A stretch of 64,000 nucleotides of DNA from Stutzerimonas stutzeri SDM-LAC (GCF_000235745.1 NZ_AGSX01000043.1:124001-188000); one strand, 5' to 3'. Numbered from the stretch's first letter, positions 46,862 through 56,938 are shown. Numbers and translations are program-made. The notes: a model not told the origin generated them from the sequence alone.

Positions 46862-49507
46862 TCAGCAATCCAGCGGATTGCGCTTCTCGGGGTCGATACC
46901 GAACTCGGTAATGGCATTGGCCACGACCTTGCGTTCGATGGCGCCGCGATCGGCGAGTGCCTGCAGTGCCGCGACGGCAACCCAGCGACGGTCGACTTCG
47001 AAGAAGTCGCGCAGCTTGGCGCGCGAATCGCTGCGACCGAAGCCGTCGGTGCCCAGCACCTGGTATTCGCGGGACGGCACCCATTGGCGAATCTGGTCGG
47101 CGAACAGCTTCATGTAGTCGGTGGAGGCGATAACCGGACCTTCGCGGCCTTCCAGGCATTGCTCGACATAGCTCTTGCGGGGTTCGTCGGTTGGGTGCAA
47201 GCGGTTCCAGTGGTCCACGGCCAGGCCGTCGCGGCGCAGCTCGTTGAAGCTGGTGACGCTCCAGACGTCGGCACCGACGCCCATCTTGGCGAGGATGTCC
47301 ACCGCGGCGCGGACTTCGCGCAGGATGGAACCCGAGCCCATCAGCTGCACGCGGTGCTTGAAGTCGCCCTTGGCTTCTTCGAGCAGGTACATGCCCTTGA
47401 TGATGCCGTCTTCGACACCCTGCGGCATGGCTGGCTGCTGGTAGTTCTCGTTCATTACCGTGATGTAGTAATAAACGCTCTTCTGCAGCTCCATCATCTC
47501 GTGCATGCCGTGGTGCATGATCACCGCCAGCTCGTAGCCATAGGTGGGGTCATAGCTGCGGCAGTTGGGGATGGTGCTGGCGAGGATGTGGCTGTGGCCG
47601 TCCTCGTGCTGCAGCCCTTCGCCGTTGAGCGTGGTGCGCCCGGAGGTGCCGCCCAGCAGGAAGCCGCGAGTCTGGGCATCGCCCGCCGCCCAGGCCAGGT
47701 CGCCGATCCGCTGGAAGCCGAACATCGAGTAGAAGATGTAAACCGGCAGCATCGGCTGGTTGTAGTTGCTGTAGGCGGTACCGGCGGCCATGAACGAGGA
47801 GAAGGCGCCCGCTTCGTTGAGACCTTCCTGCAGGATCTGCCCGTCTTGCACCTCGCGGTAGTACATCACCTGGTCGCGGTCGACCGGCTCGTACAGCTGC
47901 CCCACCGGCGAGTAGATACCCAGCTGGCGGAACATGCCTTCCATGCCGAAGGTACGCGCTTCGTCGGCGAGAATCGGCACGATGCGCTTGCCCAGATCCT
48001 TGTCCTTGATCAGCTGCGACAGGATCCGGCCAAACGCCATGGTGGTGGAGATTTCACGATCGCCCGATCCGTCGAGGACCGCTTTAAGCGTCTCCAGCGG
48101 CGGCGTCGGAATGCTGAAACTCTTGGCCCGACGCTGCGGCAGCGAGCCGCCAAGCTTTTCACGGCACTTGCGCAGGTAGCGCATCTCGGCGCTGTCTTCG
48201 GCTGGACGGTAGAACGGCAATTCTTCCAGCTGCGAATCGTTGATCGGGATGTCGAAACGGTCGCGGAATTTCTTCAGGCTCTCGATATCGACTTTCTTGG
48301 TGTTGTGGGCGATGTTTTTCGCTTCACCGGCACCGGTGCCGTAGCCCTTGATGGTCTTGGCCAGGATGACGGTCGGCTGGCCTTTGTGGTTGACCGCCTG
48401 GTGATAGGCCGCATAGACCTTGTAGGGATCGTGGCCACCACGGTTGAGCTTCCAGACTTCCTCGTCGGACATGCTCTCGACGCGCTTGAGCAACTCTGGG
48501 TCAGCCCCGAAGAAATGCTTGCGCACGTAAGCGCCGTCTTTGGCCTTGTAGTTCTGGTATTCGCCGTCGATGGCCTGATCCATGCGGCGCTGCATGCGGC
48601 CGTCTTCGTCAGCGGCGAACAGCGGGTCCCACAGGCGGCCCCAGACGACCTTGTTGACGTTCCAGTTGGCGCCTTTGAACACGCCTTCCAGTTCCTGGAT
48701 GATCTTGCTATTGCCGCGAACCGGGCCGTCGAGGCGCTGCAGGTTGCAGTTGATGACGAACACCAGGTTGTCCAGGTTCTCGCGGCCAGCCAGGGAGATG
48801 GCGCCGAGGGTTTCCGGCTCGTCGCACTCGCCGTCGCCGATGAAGCACCAGACGCGCTGCTTGCCTTTGGGAATGAAACCGCGGTTTTCCAGGTACTTCA
48901 TGAAGCGTGCCTGGTAGATCGCCGTGATCGGGCCCAGGCCCATGGATACGGTGGGGAACTGCCAGAAGTCGTTCATCAGGTGCGGGTGCGGATAGCTCGA
49001 CAACCCGTGGCCATCGACCTCCTGGCGGAAGTTGAGCATCTGGTCTTCCGTCAGGCGGCCTTCAAGGAACGCACGCGAGTAGATGCCGGGCGAGGCGTGG
49101 CCCTGATAGTAGATCAGGTCGCCGCCATGCTCCTCGGTCGGAGCCTGGAAGAAGTAGTTGAAGCCGATGTCATACAGGGTCGCGCTGGAGGCGAAGGTGG
49201 AAATGTGCCCACCCAGGTCCGGGTCCTTCAGGTTCGCGCGCATCACCATCGCCAGTGCGTTCCAGCGGACCAGGGAGCGAATGCGGCGCTCCATGAACAG
49301 GTCGCCGGGCATCTTCGCTTCGCGGGTGACGGGGATGGTGTTGCGGTAGGGCGTGGTGATGCCGTAGGGCAGGGGTGTGCCGCTACGGGTGGCCAGTTCA
49401 CCCATCCGGGTCATCAGGTAGTGGGCGCGGTCTTCACCTTCGCGATCGAGTACTGACTCGAGGGCGTCCAGCCATTCCTGGGTTTCGACGGGATCGAGAT
49501 CTTGCAT
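46862..49507 (-). CDS. aceE: Pyruvate dehydrogenase E1 (homodimeric)
   Basis: AceE decarboxylates pyruvate with thiamine diphosphate and acetylates the lipoyl groups of AceF. The 881-aa length is standard. The cofactor motif runs from GDGECDEPETLGAISLAGRE to NCNLQRLDGPV, and the active-site region HTKKVD/GYGTGAGEAKNIAHN and the DRDQVMYYREVQDGQILQEG segment are present. It is divergent from glnE; the 275-bp gap contains two identical palindromes that may regulate it. Confidence 0.97.
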   Translation of the reverse strand: MQDLDPVETQEWLDALESVLDREGEDRAHYLMTRMGELATRSGTPLPYGITTPYRNTIPVTREAKMPGDLFMERRIRSLVRWNALAMVMRANLKDPDLGGHISTFASSATLYDIGFNYFFQAPTEEHGGDLIYYQGHASPGIYSRAFLEGRLTEDQMLNFRQEVDGHGLSSYPHPHLMNDFWQFPTVSMGLGPITAIYQARFMKYLENRGFIPKGKQRVWCFIGDGECDEPETLGAISLAGRENLDNLVFVINCNLQRLDGPVRGNSKIIQELEGVFKGANWNVNKVVWGRLWDPLFAADEDGRMQRRMDQAIDGEYQNYKAKDGAYVRKHFFGADPELLKRVESMSDEEVWKLNRGGHDPYKVYAAYHQAVNHKGQPTVILAKTIKGYGTGAGEAKNIAHNTKKVDIESLKKFRDRFDIPINDSQLEELPFYRPAEDSAEMRYLRKCREKLGGSLPQRRAKSFSIPTPPLETLKAVLDGSGDREISTTMAFGRILSQLIKDKDLGKRIVPILADEARTFGMEGMFRQLGIYSPVGQLYEPVDRDQVMYYREVQDGQILQEGLNEAGAFSSFMAAGTAYSNYNQPMLPVYIFYSMFGFQRIGDLAWAAGDAQTRGFLLGGTSGRTTLNGEGLQHEDGHSHILASTIPNCRSYDPTYGYELAVIMHHGMHEMMELQKSVYYYITVMNENYQQPAMPQGVEDGIIKGMYLLEEAKGDFKHRVQLMGSGSILREVRAAVDILAKMGVGADVWSVTSFNELRRDGLAVDHWNRLHPTDEPRKSYVEQCLEGREGPVIASTDYMKLFADQIRQWVPSREYQVLGTDGFGRSDSRAKLRDFFEVDRRWVAVAALQALADRGAIERKVVANAITEFGIDPEKRNPLDC

Positions 49508-49618
49508 GGCTTGCTCCAGGGCGGAAAGGCTTCCAGAATCGGTTGCCTGCTTCGCGGCCGGCTTTGTGGGCCGGTGCGTCTATGTTCTTGGATGATTGCC
49601 GGGGGTAGAGCCGGGCTC

Positions 49619-49633
49619 TGTAGTTTTACTACA
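49619..49633. promoter_or_regulatory. Palindromic operator 1 between aceE and glnE (HexR-like)
   Basis: TGTAGTTTTACTACA is a perfect 15-bp palindrome around its central T. It resembles the HexR consensus TGTARTWWWAYTACA recalled for gammaproteobacteria. It lies 112 bp upstream of aceE and 150 bp upstream of glnE. Confidence 0.6.
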
Positions 49634-49670
49634 AAACCGTGACCGATTCAGCCCCTTGTCGGAATTTTTC

Positions 49671-49685
49671 CGTAGTAAAACTACA
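49671..49685. promoter_or_regulatory. Palindromic operator 2 between aceE and glnE (HexR-like)
   Basis: CGTAGTAAAACTACA is the same site in reverse, sharing 14 identical bases with operator 1. The two centres are 52 bp apart, about five helical turns, as expected for cooperative or looping binding by one regulator. Confidence 0.6.
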
Positions 49686-49782
49686 TTCGCAGCGGCTCCG
49701 TTGGACGGCTGACTCCGATGTCAGGGCCCAATTCCGGGCGTTCTCGCTATCCTTCTGGCCGGTCTTGCACAAAGGAACATTC

Positions 49783-52728
49783 ATGAGTTTGCCATTGCTG
49801 GTTGCATTGCCGACGTCGCTCCAATCGTTGGTCACCCGTGCCGAGGAGACGTTCCTCGACTCCCTGCGCGGCTCATCAGAACGGGCTGAACAGGTATTTT
49901 CAGCATGGCCAGCGACTCGCCGTGAGGCCTTCGGTCGGGTTTGTGCCGCCAGCGACTTCGTCAGCGAACAGGTTAGCCGAGAACCCGAGATGCTGCTGCA
50001 ACTGGCCGAAAGCGGGTTGCTGGAACGACCGCTAAAGCCTGGCGAAATGCGCGCGGCGCTCGCCGAGCTGCTCGACGATTGCATTGATGAGGACAGTCTG
50101 GCCCGCCGGCTACGGCGGTTTCGCAACCGCCAGCAGGTGCGAATCATCTGGCGTGATCTGACTCGACAGGCCGATCTGGCCGAGACCTGCGGCGATTTGT
50201 CCGACATGGCTGATGCCTGTATCGATCTCGCCTATCAATGGTTGTACGAGCGCCAGTGCGAACAGTTTGGCGTTCCGACTGGCCGGCGCAGTGGCGATGC
50301 CCAGCATATGGTTGTGCTCGGCATGGGCAAGCTGGGCGCGCATGAGCTGAATCTGTCTTCGGATATCGACCTGATTTTCGGTTACCCGGAAGGCGGCGAG
50401 ACCGTCGGGGCGAAGCGTTGCCTGGATAACCAGGAATTCTTCGTGCGCCTCGGGCAGCGGCTGATCAAAGCACTCGACGCGCCGACCGTCGATGGTTTTG
50501 TCTTCCGTGTCGACATGCGGCTGCGGCCCTATGGCTCGTCCGGTTCGCTGGTGCTCAGCTTCAATGCGCTGGAGCAGTACTACCAGGACCAGGGGCGCGA
50601 CTGGGAGCGCTACGCGATGATCAAGGCGCGCGTAGTCGGCGGCGACAAGGCCGCCGGCAAGCAGTTGCTGGAGATGCTCAGGCCCTTCGTTTACCGACGC
50701 TACCTCGATTTTTCCGCGATCGATGCGCTGCGCACCATGAAACAGTTGATCCAGCAGGAAGTGCGGCGCAAGGGGATGGCCGCCAACATCAAGCTGGGCT
50801 CCGGCGGTATTCGCGAGGTGGAGTTCATCGCTCAGGCTTTCCAGCTCATCCACGGCGGGCGAGACCTGAGCCTGCAGCAGCGGCCCTTACTAAAAGTGCT
50901 GACAACTCTGGCGGGGCAGGGCTATCTGCCGACTGCTGCCGTAGAAGAGTTGCGCGAAGGCTATGAATTTCTGCGCTACACCGAGCATGCACTGCAGGCC
51001 ATCGATGATCGCCAGACGCAGATGCTGCCAGAGAATCAAATTGATTGTGATCGCGTCGCCCTGATCATGGGCTTCGATGACTGGGAGGCCTTTCATCAGC
51101 AGCTGCTGTATTGGCGTGGGCGGGTCGATTGGCATTTCCGCCAGGTGATTGCCGATCCCGATGAAGACGAAAGTGCCGAAGCCGAATCGCTGGTGGGCGG
51201 CGAGTGGTTGCCGTTGTGGGAGCAGGATTGGGACGAGGAATTCGCCTGCCGTCAGTTGAGCGACGCGGGTTTTCGCGATGGCCAGGGCGCCTGCCAGCGT
51301 CTCGCTGCCCTGCGTAGCGCCAATCAGGTGCGAACCATGCAACGTCTTGGGCGCGAGCGTCTGGATGCGTTCATTCCTCGGTTGCTGGCTCAGGCGGTCG
51401 AACAGGATGACCCGGACCTGGTGCTGGAGCGCGTGCTGCCGTTGGTTGAGGCGGTCGCACGCCGTTCCGCCTATCTGGTGCTGCTGACGGAAAATCCGGG
51501 CGCGTTGCAGCGGCTCCTCGAACTTTGTGCCGGAAGCCCCTGGATCGCCGAGCAGATCGCCCGCTTCCCGTTGCTGCTCGACGAGCTGCTCAATGCCGGG
51601 CGGCTGTTCAGCCCGCCACAGGCGCCGGAACTCGCCGCCGAGCTACGCGAGCGGCTGGCACGCATTCCCGAGGACGATCTCGAGCAGCAAATGGAAGCGT
51701 TGCGCCATTTCAAGCTGGCGCACCGTTTACGTGTCGCGGCATCCGAGATCGCCGGTACTTTGCCGCTGATGAAAGTCAGTGACTACCTGACCTGGCTGGC
51801 CGAGGCCAATCTCGAAGAGGTGCTGGCCCTGGCCTGGCGGCACACCGTCGCGCGGCACGGCCAGCCGCAGCGTGCCGACGGTTCGCTGTGCGATCCGGCC
51901 TTCGTCATCGTTGGCTACGGTAAGGTCGGCGGCATTGAGCTGGGCCACGGTTCCGACCTGGATCTGGTGTTCATCCATGACGGCGACCCGAACGCCGAAA
52001 CCGACGGCGCCAAACCCATCGATGGCGCGCAGTTCTTCACTCGCCTGGGTCAGCGCATCATTCATCTGCTGACCACCCAGACGACCTCAGGGCAGCTCTA
52101 CGAGGTCGACATGCGTCTTCGTCCGTCAGGTGCATCCGGCCTGCTGGTCAGCTCGCTGGGCGCCTTTGGTCGCTACCAGAGCGACGAGGCCTGGACGTGG
52201 GAGCATCAGGCGCTGGTGCGTGCTCGAGTGCTGGTGGGCTGCCCTCAGTTGGAAGCGGATTTCGAAAAAGTCCGCGCTTCGGTGCTCGGGCGCGCGCGTG
52301 ATCTTGAACAGCTGCGTGGCGAGGTCAGCGAGATGCGCGCCAAGATGCGCGACAACCTCGGCACTCGCACCACTCAGGCGGGCACGGCTGAAAAGGCGTT
52401 CCTGGCCGATGGCGAGTTCAATCTCAAGCAGGACGCCGGTGGTATCGTCGATATCGAATTTATGGTGCAATACGCGGCTTTGGCGTGGTCGCACCAGCAT
52501 CCGCAGCTGCTGCGCTACACCGACAATATCCGCATCCTCGACGGGTTGGAGCAGGCCGGGTTGATGACCGGCGATGAGGTTCGGCTGCTGCAGGACGCCT
52601 ACAAGGCATACCGCGCTGTGGCTCACCGGCAATCACTGCAGAAACTGCCTGGCGTTGTGAGCGGGGATCAATTTCATGACGAGCGTCGCGCGGTGATGCA
52701 CATCTGGCGTGAGCTGGGGCTCAGCTGA
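49783..52728 (+). CDS. glnE: Bifunctional glutamine synthetase adenylyltransferase/deadenylase
   Basis: GlnE adds or removes AMP on glutamine synthetase according to nitrogen status signalled by PII. ATG 49783 (981 aa) follows AAAGGAAC; the longer frame from 49639 would cross the operator region. Two nucleotidyltransferase cores are visible: GMGKLGAHELNLSSDIDLIF in the N half (deadenylylation) and GYGKVGGIELGHGSDLDLVF in the C half (adenylylation). The order aceE-glnE-ilvE matches P. aeruginosa. Confidence 0.96.
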   Translation: MSLPLLVALPTSLQSLVTRAEETFLDSLRGSSERAEQVFSAWPATRREAFGRVCAASDFVSEQVSREPEMLLQLAESGLLERPLKPGEMRAALAELLDDCIDEDSLARRLRRFRNRQQVRIIWRDLTRQADLAETCGDLSDMADACIDLAYQWLYERQCEQFGVPTGRRSGDAQHMVVLGMGKLGAHELNLSSDIDLIFGYPEGGETVGAKRCLDNQEFFVRLGQRLIKALDAPTVDGFVFRVDMRLRPYGSSGSLVLSFNALEQYYQDQGRDWERYAMIKARVVGGDKAAGKQLLEMLRPFVYRRYLDFSAIDALRTMKQLIQQEVRRKGMAANIKLGSGGIREVEFIAQAFQLIHGGRDLSLQQRPLLKVLTTLAGQGYLPTAAVEELREGYEFLRYTEHALQAIDDRQTQMLPENQIDCDRVALIMGFDDWEAFHQQLLYWRGRVDWHFRQVIADPDEDESAEAESLVGGEWLPLWEQDWDEEFACRQLSDAGFRDGQGACQRLAALRSANQVRTMQRLGRERLDAFIPRLLAQAVEQDDPDLVLERVLPLVEAVARRSAYLVLLTENPGALQRLLELCAGSPWIAEQIARFPLLLDELLNAGRLFSPPQAPELAAELRERLARIPEDDLEQQMEALRHFKLAHRLRVAASEIAGTLPLMKVSDYLTWLAEANLEEVLALAWRHTVARHGQPQRADGSLCDPAFVIVGYGKVGGIELGHGSDLDLVFIHDGDPNAETDGAKPIDGAQFFTRLGQRIIHLLTTQTTSGQLYEVDMRLRPSGASGLLVSSLGAFGRYQSDEAWTWEHQALVRARVLVGCPQLEADFEKVRASVLGRARDLEQLRGEVSEMRAKMRDNLGTRTTQAGTAEKAFLADGEFNLKQDAGGIVDIEFMVQYAALAWSHQHPQLLRYTDNIRILDGLEQAGLMTGDEVRLLQDAYKAYRAVAHRQSLQKLPGVVSGDQFHDERRAVMHIWRELGLS

Positions 52729-52773
52729 TCTCGTCTGTAAACACAGCATTTATCGAATTCCGAGGTGGCAACA

Positions 52774-53697
52774 ATGTCGATGGCCGATCGTGATGGCGTG
52801 ATCTGGTATGACGGTGAGATGGTGCAGTGGCGCGACGCGACCACCCATGTACTGACTCACACCCTGCATTACGGTATGGGCGTCTTCGAAGGCGTGCGCG
52901 CCTACAACACGCCAGCCGGTACTGCGATCTTCCGCCTGCAGGCGCATACCGATCGCCTGTTCGACTCGGCGCACATCATGAACATGAAGATGCCGTACTC
53001 GAAAGAGGAAATTAACGAGGCCACCCGCGCTGCCGTTCGTGAAAACAATCTCGAAAGCGCCTATATCCGGCCGATGGTCTTCTACGGATCAGAGGGCATG
53101 GGGCTGCGCGCCAGCGGTCTGAAAGTGCACGTGATCGTCGCCGCCTGGCACTGGGGTGCCTACATGGGCGACGAAGCGCTGGAGGTCGGTATCAAGGTCC
53201 GCACCAGTTCCTTCACCCGGCACCACGTCAACATCAGCATGACCCGCGCCAAATCCAACGGGGCGTATATCAACTCGATGCTGGCGCTGCAGGAAGCGAT
53301 CTCCGGCGGTGCTGACGAGGCGCTGATGCTGGATCCGGAAGGTTATGTGGCCGAGGGATCAGGCGAGAACATCTTCATTATCAAGGATGGCGTGATCTAC
53401 ACCCCGGAGGTCACCGCCTGCCTCAACGGCATTACCCGTGGCACCGTACTGACCTTGGCCGACGAGCTGGGTATCAAGGTGGTCGAGAAGCGCATCACCC
53501 GCGATGAGGTCTATATCGCCGACGAGGCCTTCTTCACCGGTACTGCTGCTGAAGTTACCCCGATCCGTGAAGTCGACGGCCGCAATATTGGCCTTGGCCG
53601 TCGCGGCCCGGTCACCGAGCGCATCCAGAAGGCATACTTCGATCTGGTCTCTGGCAAAACCGATGCGCACGCTGAATGGCGGACCCTGGTGGGCTAA
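52774..53697 (+). CDS. ilvE: Branched-chain amino acid aminotransferase IlvE
   Basis: This PLP enzyme makes the last step of valine, leucine and isoleucine synthesis. ATG 52774 (307 aa) has GAGGTGG upstream. Signatures of the fold-type IV class: HYGMGVFEGVRAY, the PLP lysine in MTRAKSNGAYINSM, and the class signature from ALMLDPEGYVAEGSGENIF. It lies 46 bp after glnE. Confidence 0.96.
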   Translation: MSMADRDGVIWYDGEMVQWRDATTHVLTHTLHYGMGVFEGVRAYNTPAGTAIFRLQAHTDRLFDSAHIMNMKMPYSKEEINEATRAAVRENNLESAYIRPMVFYGSEGMGLRASGLKVHVIVAAWHWGAYMGDEALEVGIKVRTSSFTRHHVNISMTRAKSNGAYINSMLALQEAISGGADEALMLDPEGYVAEGSGENIFIIKDGVIYTPEVTACLNGITRGTVLTLADELGIKVVEKRITRDEVYIADEAFFTGTAAEVTPIREVDGRNIGLGRRGPVTERIQKAYFDLVSGKTDAHAEWRTLVG

Positions 53698-53704
53698 AGG
53701 CTCT

Positions 53705-53758
53705 AGGCTGAAGGCTGGACGAGGTGCTTCTTCGTTCAACCTTCAATCCTCCAGCCTC
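53705..53758. repeat. Imperfect inverted repeat between ilvE and waaF
   Basis: AGGCTGAAGGCTGG on the left is mirrored by CAACCTTCAATCCTCCAGCC on the right, allowing an imperfect hairpin just before waaF. No T-run follows, so readthrough from ilvE into the LPS genes remains possible. Similar aggctgaagg sequences are common between Pseudomonas genes. Confidence 0.4.
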
Positions 53759-53772
53759 TGGCGGCTCTTGTT

Positions 53773-54807
53773 ATGAATATTCTGATTGTGGGTCCTAGCT
53801 GGGTCGGCGACATGGTGATGGCGCAGACGTTGTTCGTCTGCCTGAGGCAACGCCATCCCGACTGCCAGATCGACGTGCTCGCCCCGGAGTGGAGCCGGCC
53901 GATCCTCGAGCGCATGCCCGAGGTTCGTGAGGCGCTGAGTTTTCCGGTGGGGCACGGCGTGCTCGACATGGCGACCCGGCGAACCATTGCGCAGAGCCTG
54001 CGCGGGCGTTACCAGCAGGCAATCCTGCTGCCCAACTCGCTGAAATCGGCGCTGGTGCCATTCTTTGCCGGCATCCCGAAACGCACCGGCTGGCGTGGCG
54101 AGATGCGCTTCGGCCTGCTCAACGACATGCGCAAGCTGGATAAACAACGCTATCCGCTGATGATCGAGCGCTTCATGGCGCTGGCCTTCGAGCCTGGCGT
54201 TGAGCTGCCCGAGACTTATCCGAAGCCCTCCTTGCGTATCGTCGAAGAGACTCGCGATGCTGCGTTGGCGCGTTTCGGGCTTGCGTTAGATCGCCCGGTG
54301 CTGGCGCTTTGCCCCGGTGCCGAGTTTGGTGAATCCAAGCGTTGGCCGGCCGCGCATTTCGCCAAAGTCGCGGAAGCGAAGATTCGTGAAGGCTGGCAGA
54401 TATGGTTGTTCGGTTCGAAGAACGACCACGCTGTCGGCGAGGAGATCCTGCAGGCGTTGATTCCCGGATTGCGTGAAGAAGCCCTGAACCTGGCCGGCGA
54501 AACCAGCCTGGCTGAGGCGATCGATCTGCTCTCCTGCGCCGATGCGGTGGTTTCCAACGATTCGGGTCTGATGCACGTCGCCGCCGCCCTCGCGCGGCCG
54601 CTGGTTTCCGTCTATGGCTCGACGTCACCGGCCTTCACGCCGCCTTTGTCCGACCAGGTTGAGATCGTGCGCCTGGGGCTCGACTGCAGTCCCTGTTTCG
54701 ATCGAACCTGCCGTTTCGGTCATAACAACTGCATGCGCGAACTTGAGCCGCGTTTGGTCATCGAGGCGCTGGGGCGCCTGGTACCGCAGTCGGTCGAGGT
54801 GCGCTGA
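53773..54807 (+). CDS. waaF: ADP-heptose:LPS heptosyltransferase II
   Basis: WaaF adds the second heptose to the LPS inner core at the cytoplasmic face of the inner membrane. The 344-aa GT9-family protein has the N-terminal ILIVGPSWVGDMVMAQ, the donor-site region LALCPGAEFGESKRWP and the late SNDSGLMHVAAALARP. It directly abuts waaC. Confidence 0.95.
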   Translation: MNILIVGPSWVGDMVMAQTLFVCLRQRHPDCQIDVLAPEWSRPILERMPEVREALSFPVGHGVLDMATRRTIAQSLRGRYQQAILLPNSLKSALVPFFAGIPKRTGWRGEMRFGLLNDMRKLDKQRYPLMIERFMALAFEPGVELPETYPKPSLRIVEETRDAALARFGLALDRPVLALCPGAEFGESKRWPAAHFAKVAEAKIREGWQIWLFGSKNDHAVGEEILQALIPGLREEALNLAGETSLAEAIDLLSCADAVVSNDSGLMHVAAALARPLVSVYGSTSPAFTPPLSDQVEIVRLGLDCSPCFDRTCRFGHNNCMRELEPRLVIEALGRLVPQSVEVR

Positions 54808-55809
54808 GTGAGGGTTTTGCTGGTCAAGACCTCCTCGCTGGGTGACGTGGTCCACACGCTTCCGGCGCTGACCGATGCACAGCGCGCCATTCCGGGCATT
54901 CAAATCGACTGGGTCGTGGAGGAGGGGTTCGCTGAGATTCCTGCCTGGCATCCGGCGGTTACGCAGGTGATTCCGGTAGCGGTTCGGCGCTGGCGCAAGC
55001 ATCCTCTGCAAACCCTTCGTTCCGGTGAGTGGCGGCGTTTCAAGGCGCGACTGCGTGAGACCCGTTACGATCTGGTGATTGAAGCTCAGGGGCTGTTGAA
55101 GAGCGCCTGGTTGACACGCTACGTCAAGGCACCGGTCTCAGGTTTTGATCGCGACTCGATACGTGAGCCGCTGGCGTCGCGTTTCTATGATCGATGCCAT
55201 GCCGTGCCGCGGGACCAACATGCGATCGAGCGGGTGCGTCAGCTGTTTGCCCAGGCGCTTGGCTACACAGCTCCGGAAACGGTCGCCGACTACGGACTGG
55301 ACCGCAGCCAGTTGGCTGCACCGGGCGAGCAACCGTATTTGCTCTTCCTGCATGGCACTACCTGGCCAAGCAAGCATTGGCCAGAGCGCTACTGGCGCGA
55401 ACTGGCCGAGCGTATGAGCGAGTTCGGTTGGGCGATCCGCTTGCCGTGGGGCAATGCCGAGGAGAAGGCCCGCGCCGAACGAATCGCCAAAGAGCTGCCG
55501 GGCGCTTCTGTATTGCCCAGACTCAATCTGGGTGGTGTCGCCAAAGTTGTAGCCGGGGCGCGTGCCTGTGTAGCGGTGGATACGGGGCTCGGTCATCTCG
55601 CCGCAGCCTTGGACGTTCCGAGCATTTCGCTTTATGGGCCCACGCTGCCCGGCCGCGTCGGTGCGTACGGCCGTTCCCAAATACACCTGTGCGCGCCCGG
55701 GCCGAACGCCGGCAAAGGGGATCGCCACAAACCCTGTTTCGACGAGCTGCCTCCTGAGCGCGTCGCAAGTGAACTCAAGGCCCTGTTGCGGTCATCGGAG
55801 ACGCCCTGA
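54808..55809 (+). CDS. waaC: ADP-heptose:LPS heptosyltransferase I
   Basis: WaaC adds the first heptose to Kdo2-lipid A. The 333-aa protein starts at GTG 54808, immediately after the waaF stop, with VLLVKTSSLGDVVHTLPAL. Donor-site features: LFLHGTTWPSKHWPE and VAVDTGLGHLAAALDVPSISLYG. Its stop overlaps the waaG start by one base (TGATG). Confidence 0.95.
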   Translation: MRVLLVKTSSLGDVVHTLPALTDAQRAIPGIQIDWVVEEGFAEIPAWHPAVTQVIPVAVRRWRKHPLQTLRSGEWRRFKARLRETRYDLVIEAQGLLKSAWLTRYVKAPVSGFDRDSIREPLASRFYDRCHAVPRDQHAIERVRQLFAQALGYTAPETVADYGLDRSQLAAPGEQPYLLFLHGTTWPSKHWPERYWRELAERMSEFGWAIRLPWGNAEEKARAERIAKELPGASVLPRLNLGGVAKVVAGARACVAVDTGLGHLAAALDVPSISLYGPTLPGRVGAYGRSQIHLCAPGPNAGKGDRHKPCFDELPPERVASELKALLRSSETP

Positions 55810-56930
55810 TGCAGCTGGCCTTCATCCTCTATAAGTATTTCCCGTTCGGCGGCCTGCAGCGTGACTTCATGCGCATCGCGCTGGAATGCCAGCGCCGTGG
55901 TCATGCAGTCCGGGTTTACGCGATGATTTGGGAAGGCGAAGTGCCCGCTGGTTTCGAGGTGCTGATCGCGCCGGTCAAAGCGATCTTCAACCACACCCGC
56001 AATGAGCGTTTTACCGACTGGGTCGAAGCCGATCTGGCGCAGCGCCCGGTTGATCGTGTGATCGGCTTCAACAAGATGCCAGGGCTGGACGTGTACTACG
56101 CCGCCGACCCTTGCTTCGAGGACAAGGCGCAGACCCTGCGCAACCCGATCTACCGGCGCTGGGGCCGCTACAAGCACTTCGCCGAGTACGAGCGCGCGGT
56201 CTTTGCGCCGCAGTCGAAGACCGAGATCCTGATGATCTCCGAGGTGCAGCAGCCGCTGTTCGTGAAGCATTACGCTACACCGACCGAGCGGTTCCATCTG
56301 CTGCCGCCGGGCATCGCTCAGGATCGACGGGCGCCATCCAATACCACTGAGATTCGGGCCGATTTCCGCCGTGAGTTCAAGCTTGAGGATGACGACCTTC
56401 TGCTGGTGCAGATCGGTTCCGGCTTCAAGACCAAGGGGCTCGATCGCAGCCTGAGAGCCGTTGCGTCACTGCCTCGCGAATTGAAGAAGCGAACTCGCCT
56501 GTTCGTCATTGGCCAGGACGACCCCAAATCGTTCCAAATGCAAGCCAAAACACTGGGAGTATCCGCTCAGGTCGAGTTTCTCAAAGGCCGCAGCGACATC
56601 CCGCGTTTTCTCCTCGGAGCCGACCTGCTGATCCATCCGGCCTACAACGAGAACACCGGTACCGTGCTGCTGGAAGCGTTGGTCGCGGGGTTGCCGGTGC
56701 TGGTGACGGATGTCTGTGGTTACGCCTACTACATTGAAGATGCCGATTGTGGCCGGGTGGTGCCCAGCCCGTTCGAGCAAACCACGCTGGATCGTATGCT
56801 GGAGCAGATGCTGGCCGACGATGAGCAGCGGGCCCTCTGGAGTCGAAATGGCTTGGCCTATGCTGACAGCGCTGACCTCTACTCGATGCCGCAGAAGGCC
56901 GCCGACGTAATCCTGGCGGAGCGCCCATGA
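55809..56930 (+). CDS. waaG: LPS core glucosyltransferase I / WaaG
   Basis: A GT4-family enzyme that transfers the first hexose of the outer core (in P. aeruginosa, GalNAc) to heptose II. The 373-aa protein begins LAFILYKYFPFGGLQRDFMR and has the GT-B donor motif HPAYNENTGTVLLEALVAGLPVLVTD, with the EX7E glutamates. A REP element separates it from waaP. Confidence 0.94.
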   Translation: MQLAFILYKYFPFGGLQRDFMRIALECQRRGHAVRVYAMIWEGEVPAGFEVLIAPVKAIFNHTRNERFTDWVEADLAQRPVDRVIGFNKMPGLDVYYAADPCFEDKAQTLRNPIYRRWGRYKHFAEYERAVFAPQSKTEILMISEVQQPLFVKHYATPTERFHLLPPGIAQDRRAPSNTTEIRADFRREFKLEDDDLLLVQIGSGFKTKGLDRSLRAVASLPRELKKRTRLFVIGQDDPKSFQMQAKTLGVSAQVEFLKGRSDIPRFLLGADLLIHPAYNENTGTVLLEALVAGLPVLVTDVCGYAYYIEDADCGRVVPSPFEQTTLDRMLEQMLADDEQRALWSRNGLAYADSADLYSMPQKAADVILAERP

Positions 56931-56938
56931 ATGCCGTT

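Noticed and set aside
47084..49456. A 790-codon open frame opposite aceE, and a 681-codon frame opposite the first acyl-CoA dehydrogenase (32804-34849)
   Set aside because: Both are antisense shadows of highly expressed GC-rich genes; their translations are low in complexity and match no family.
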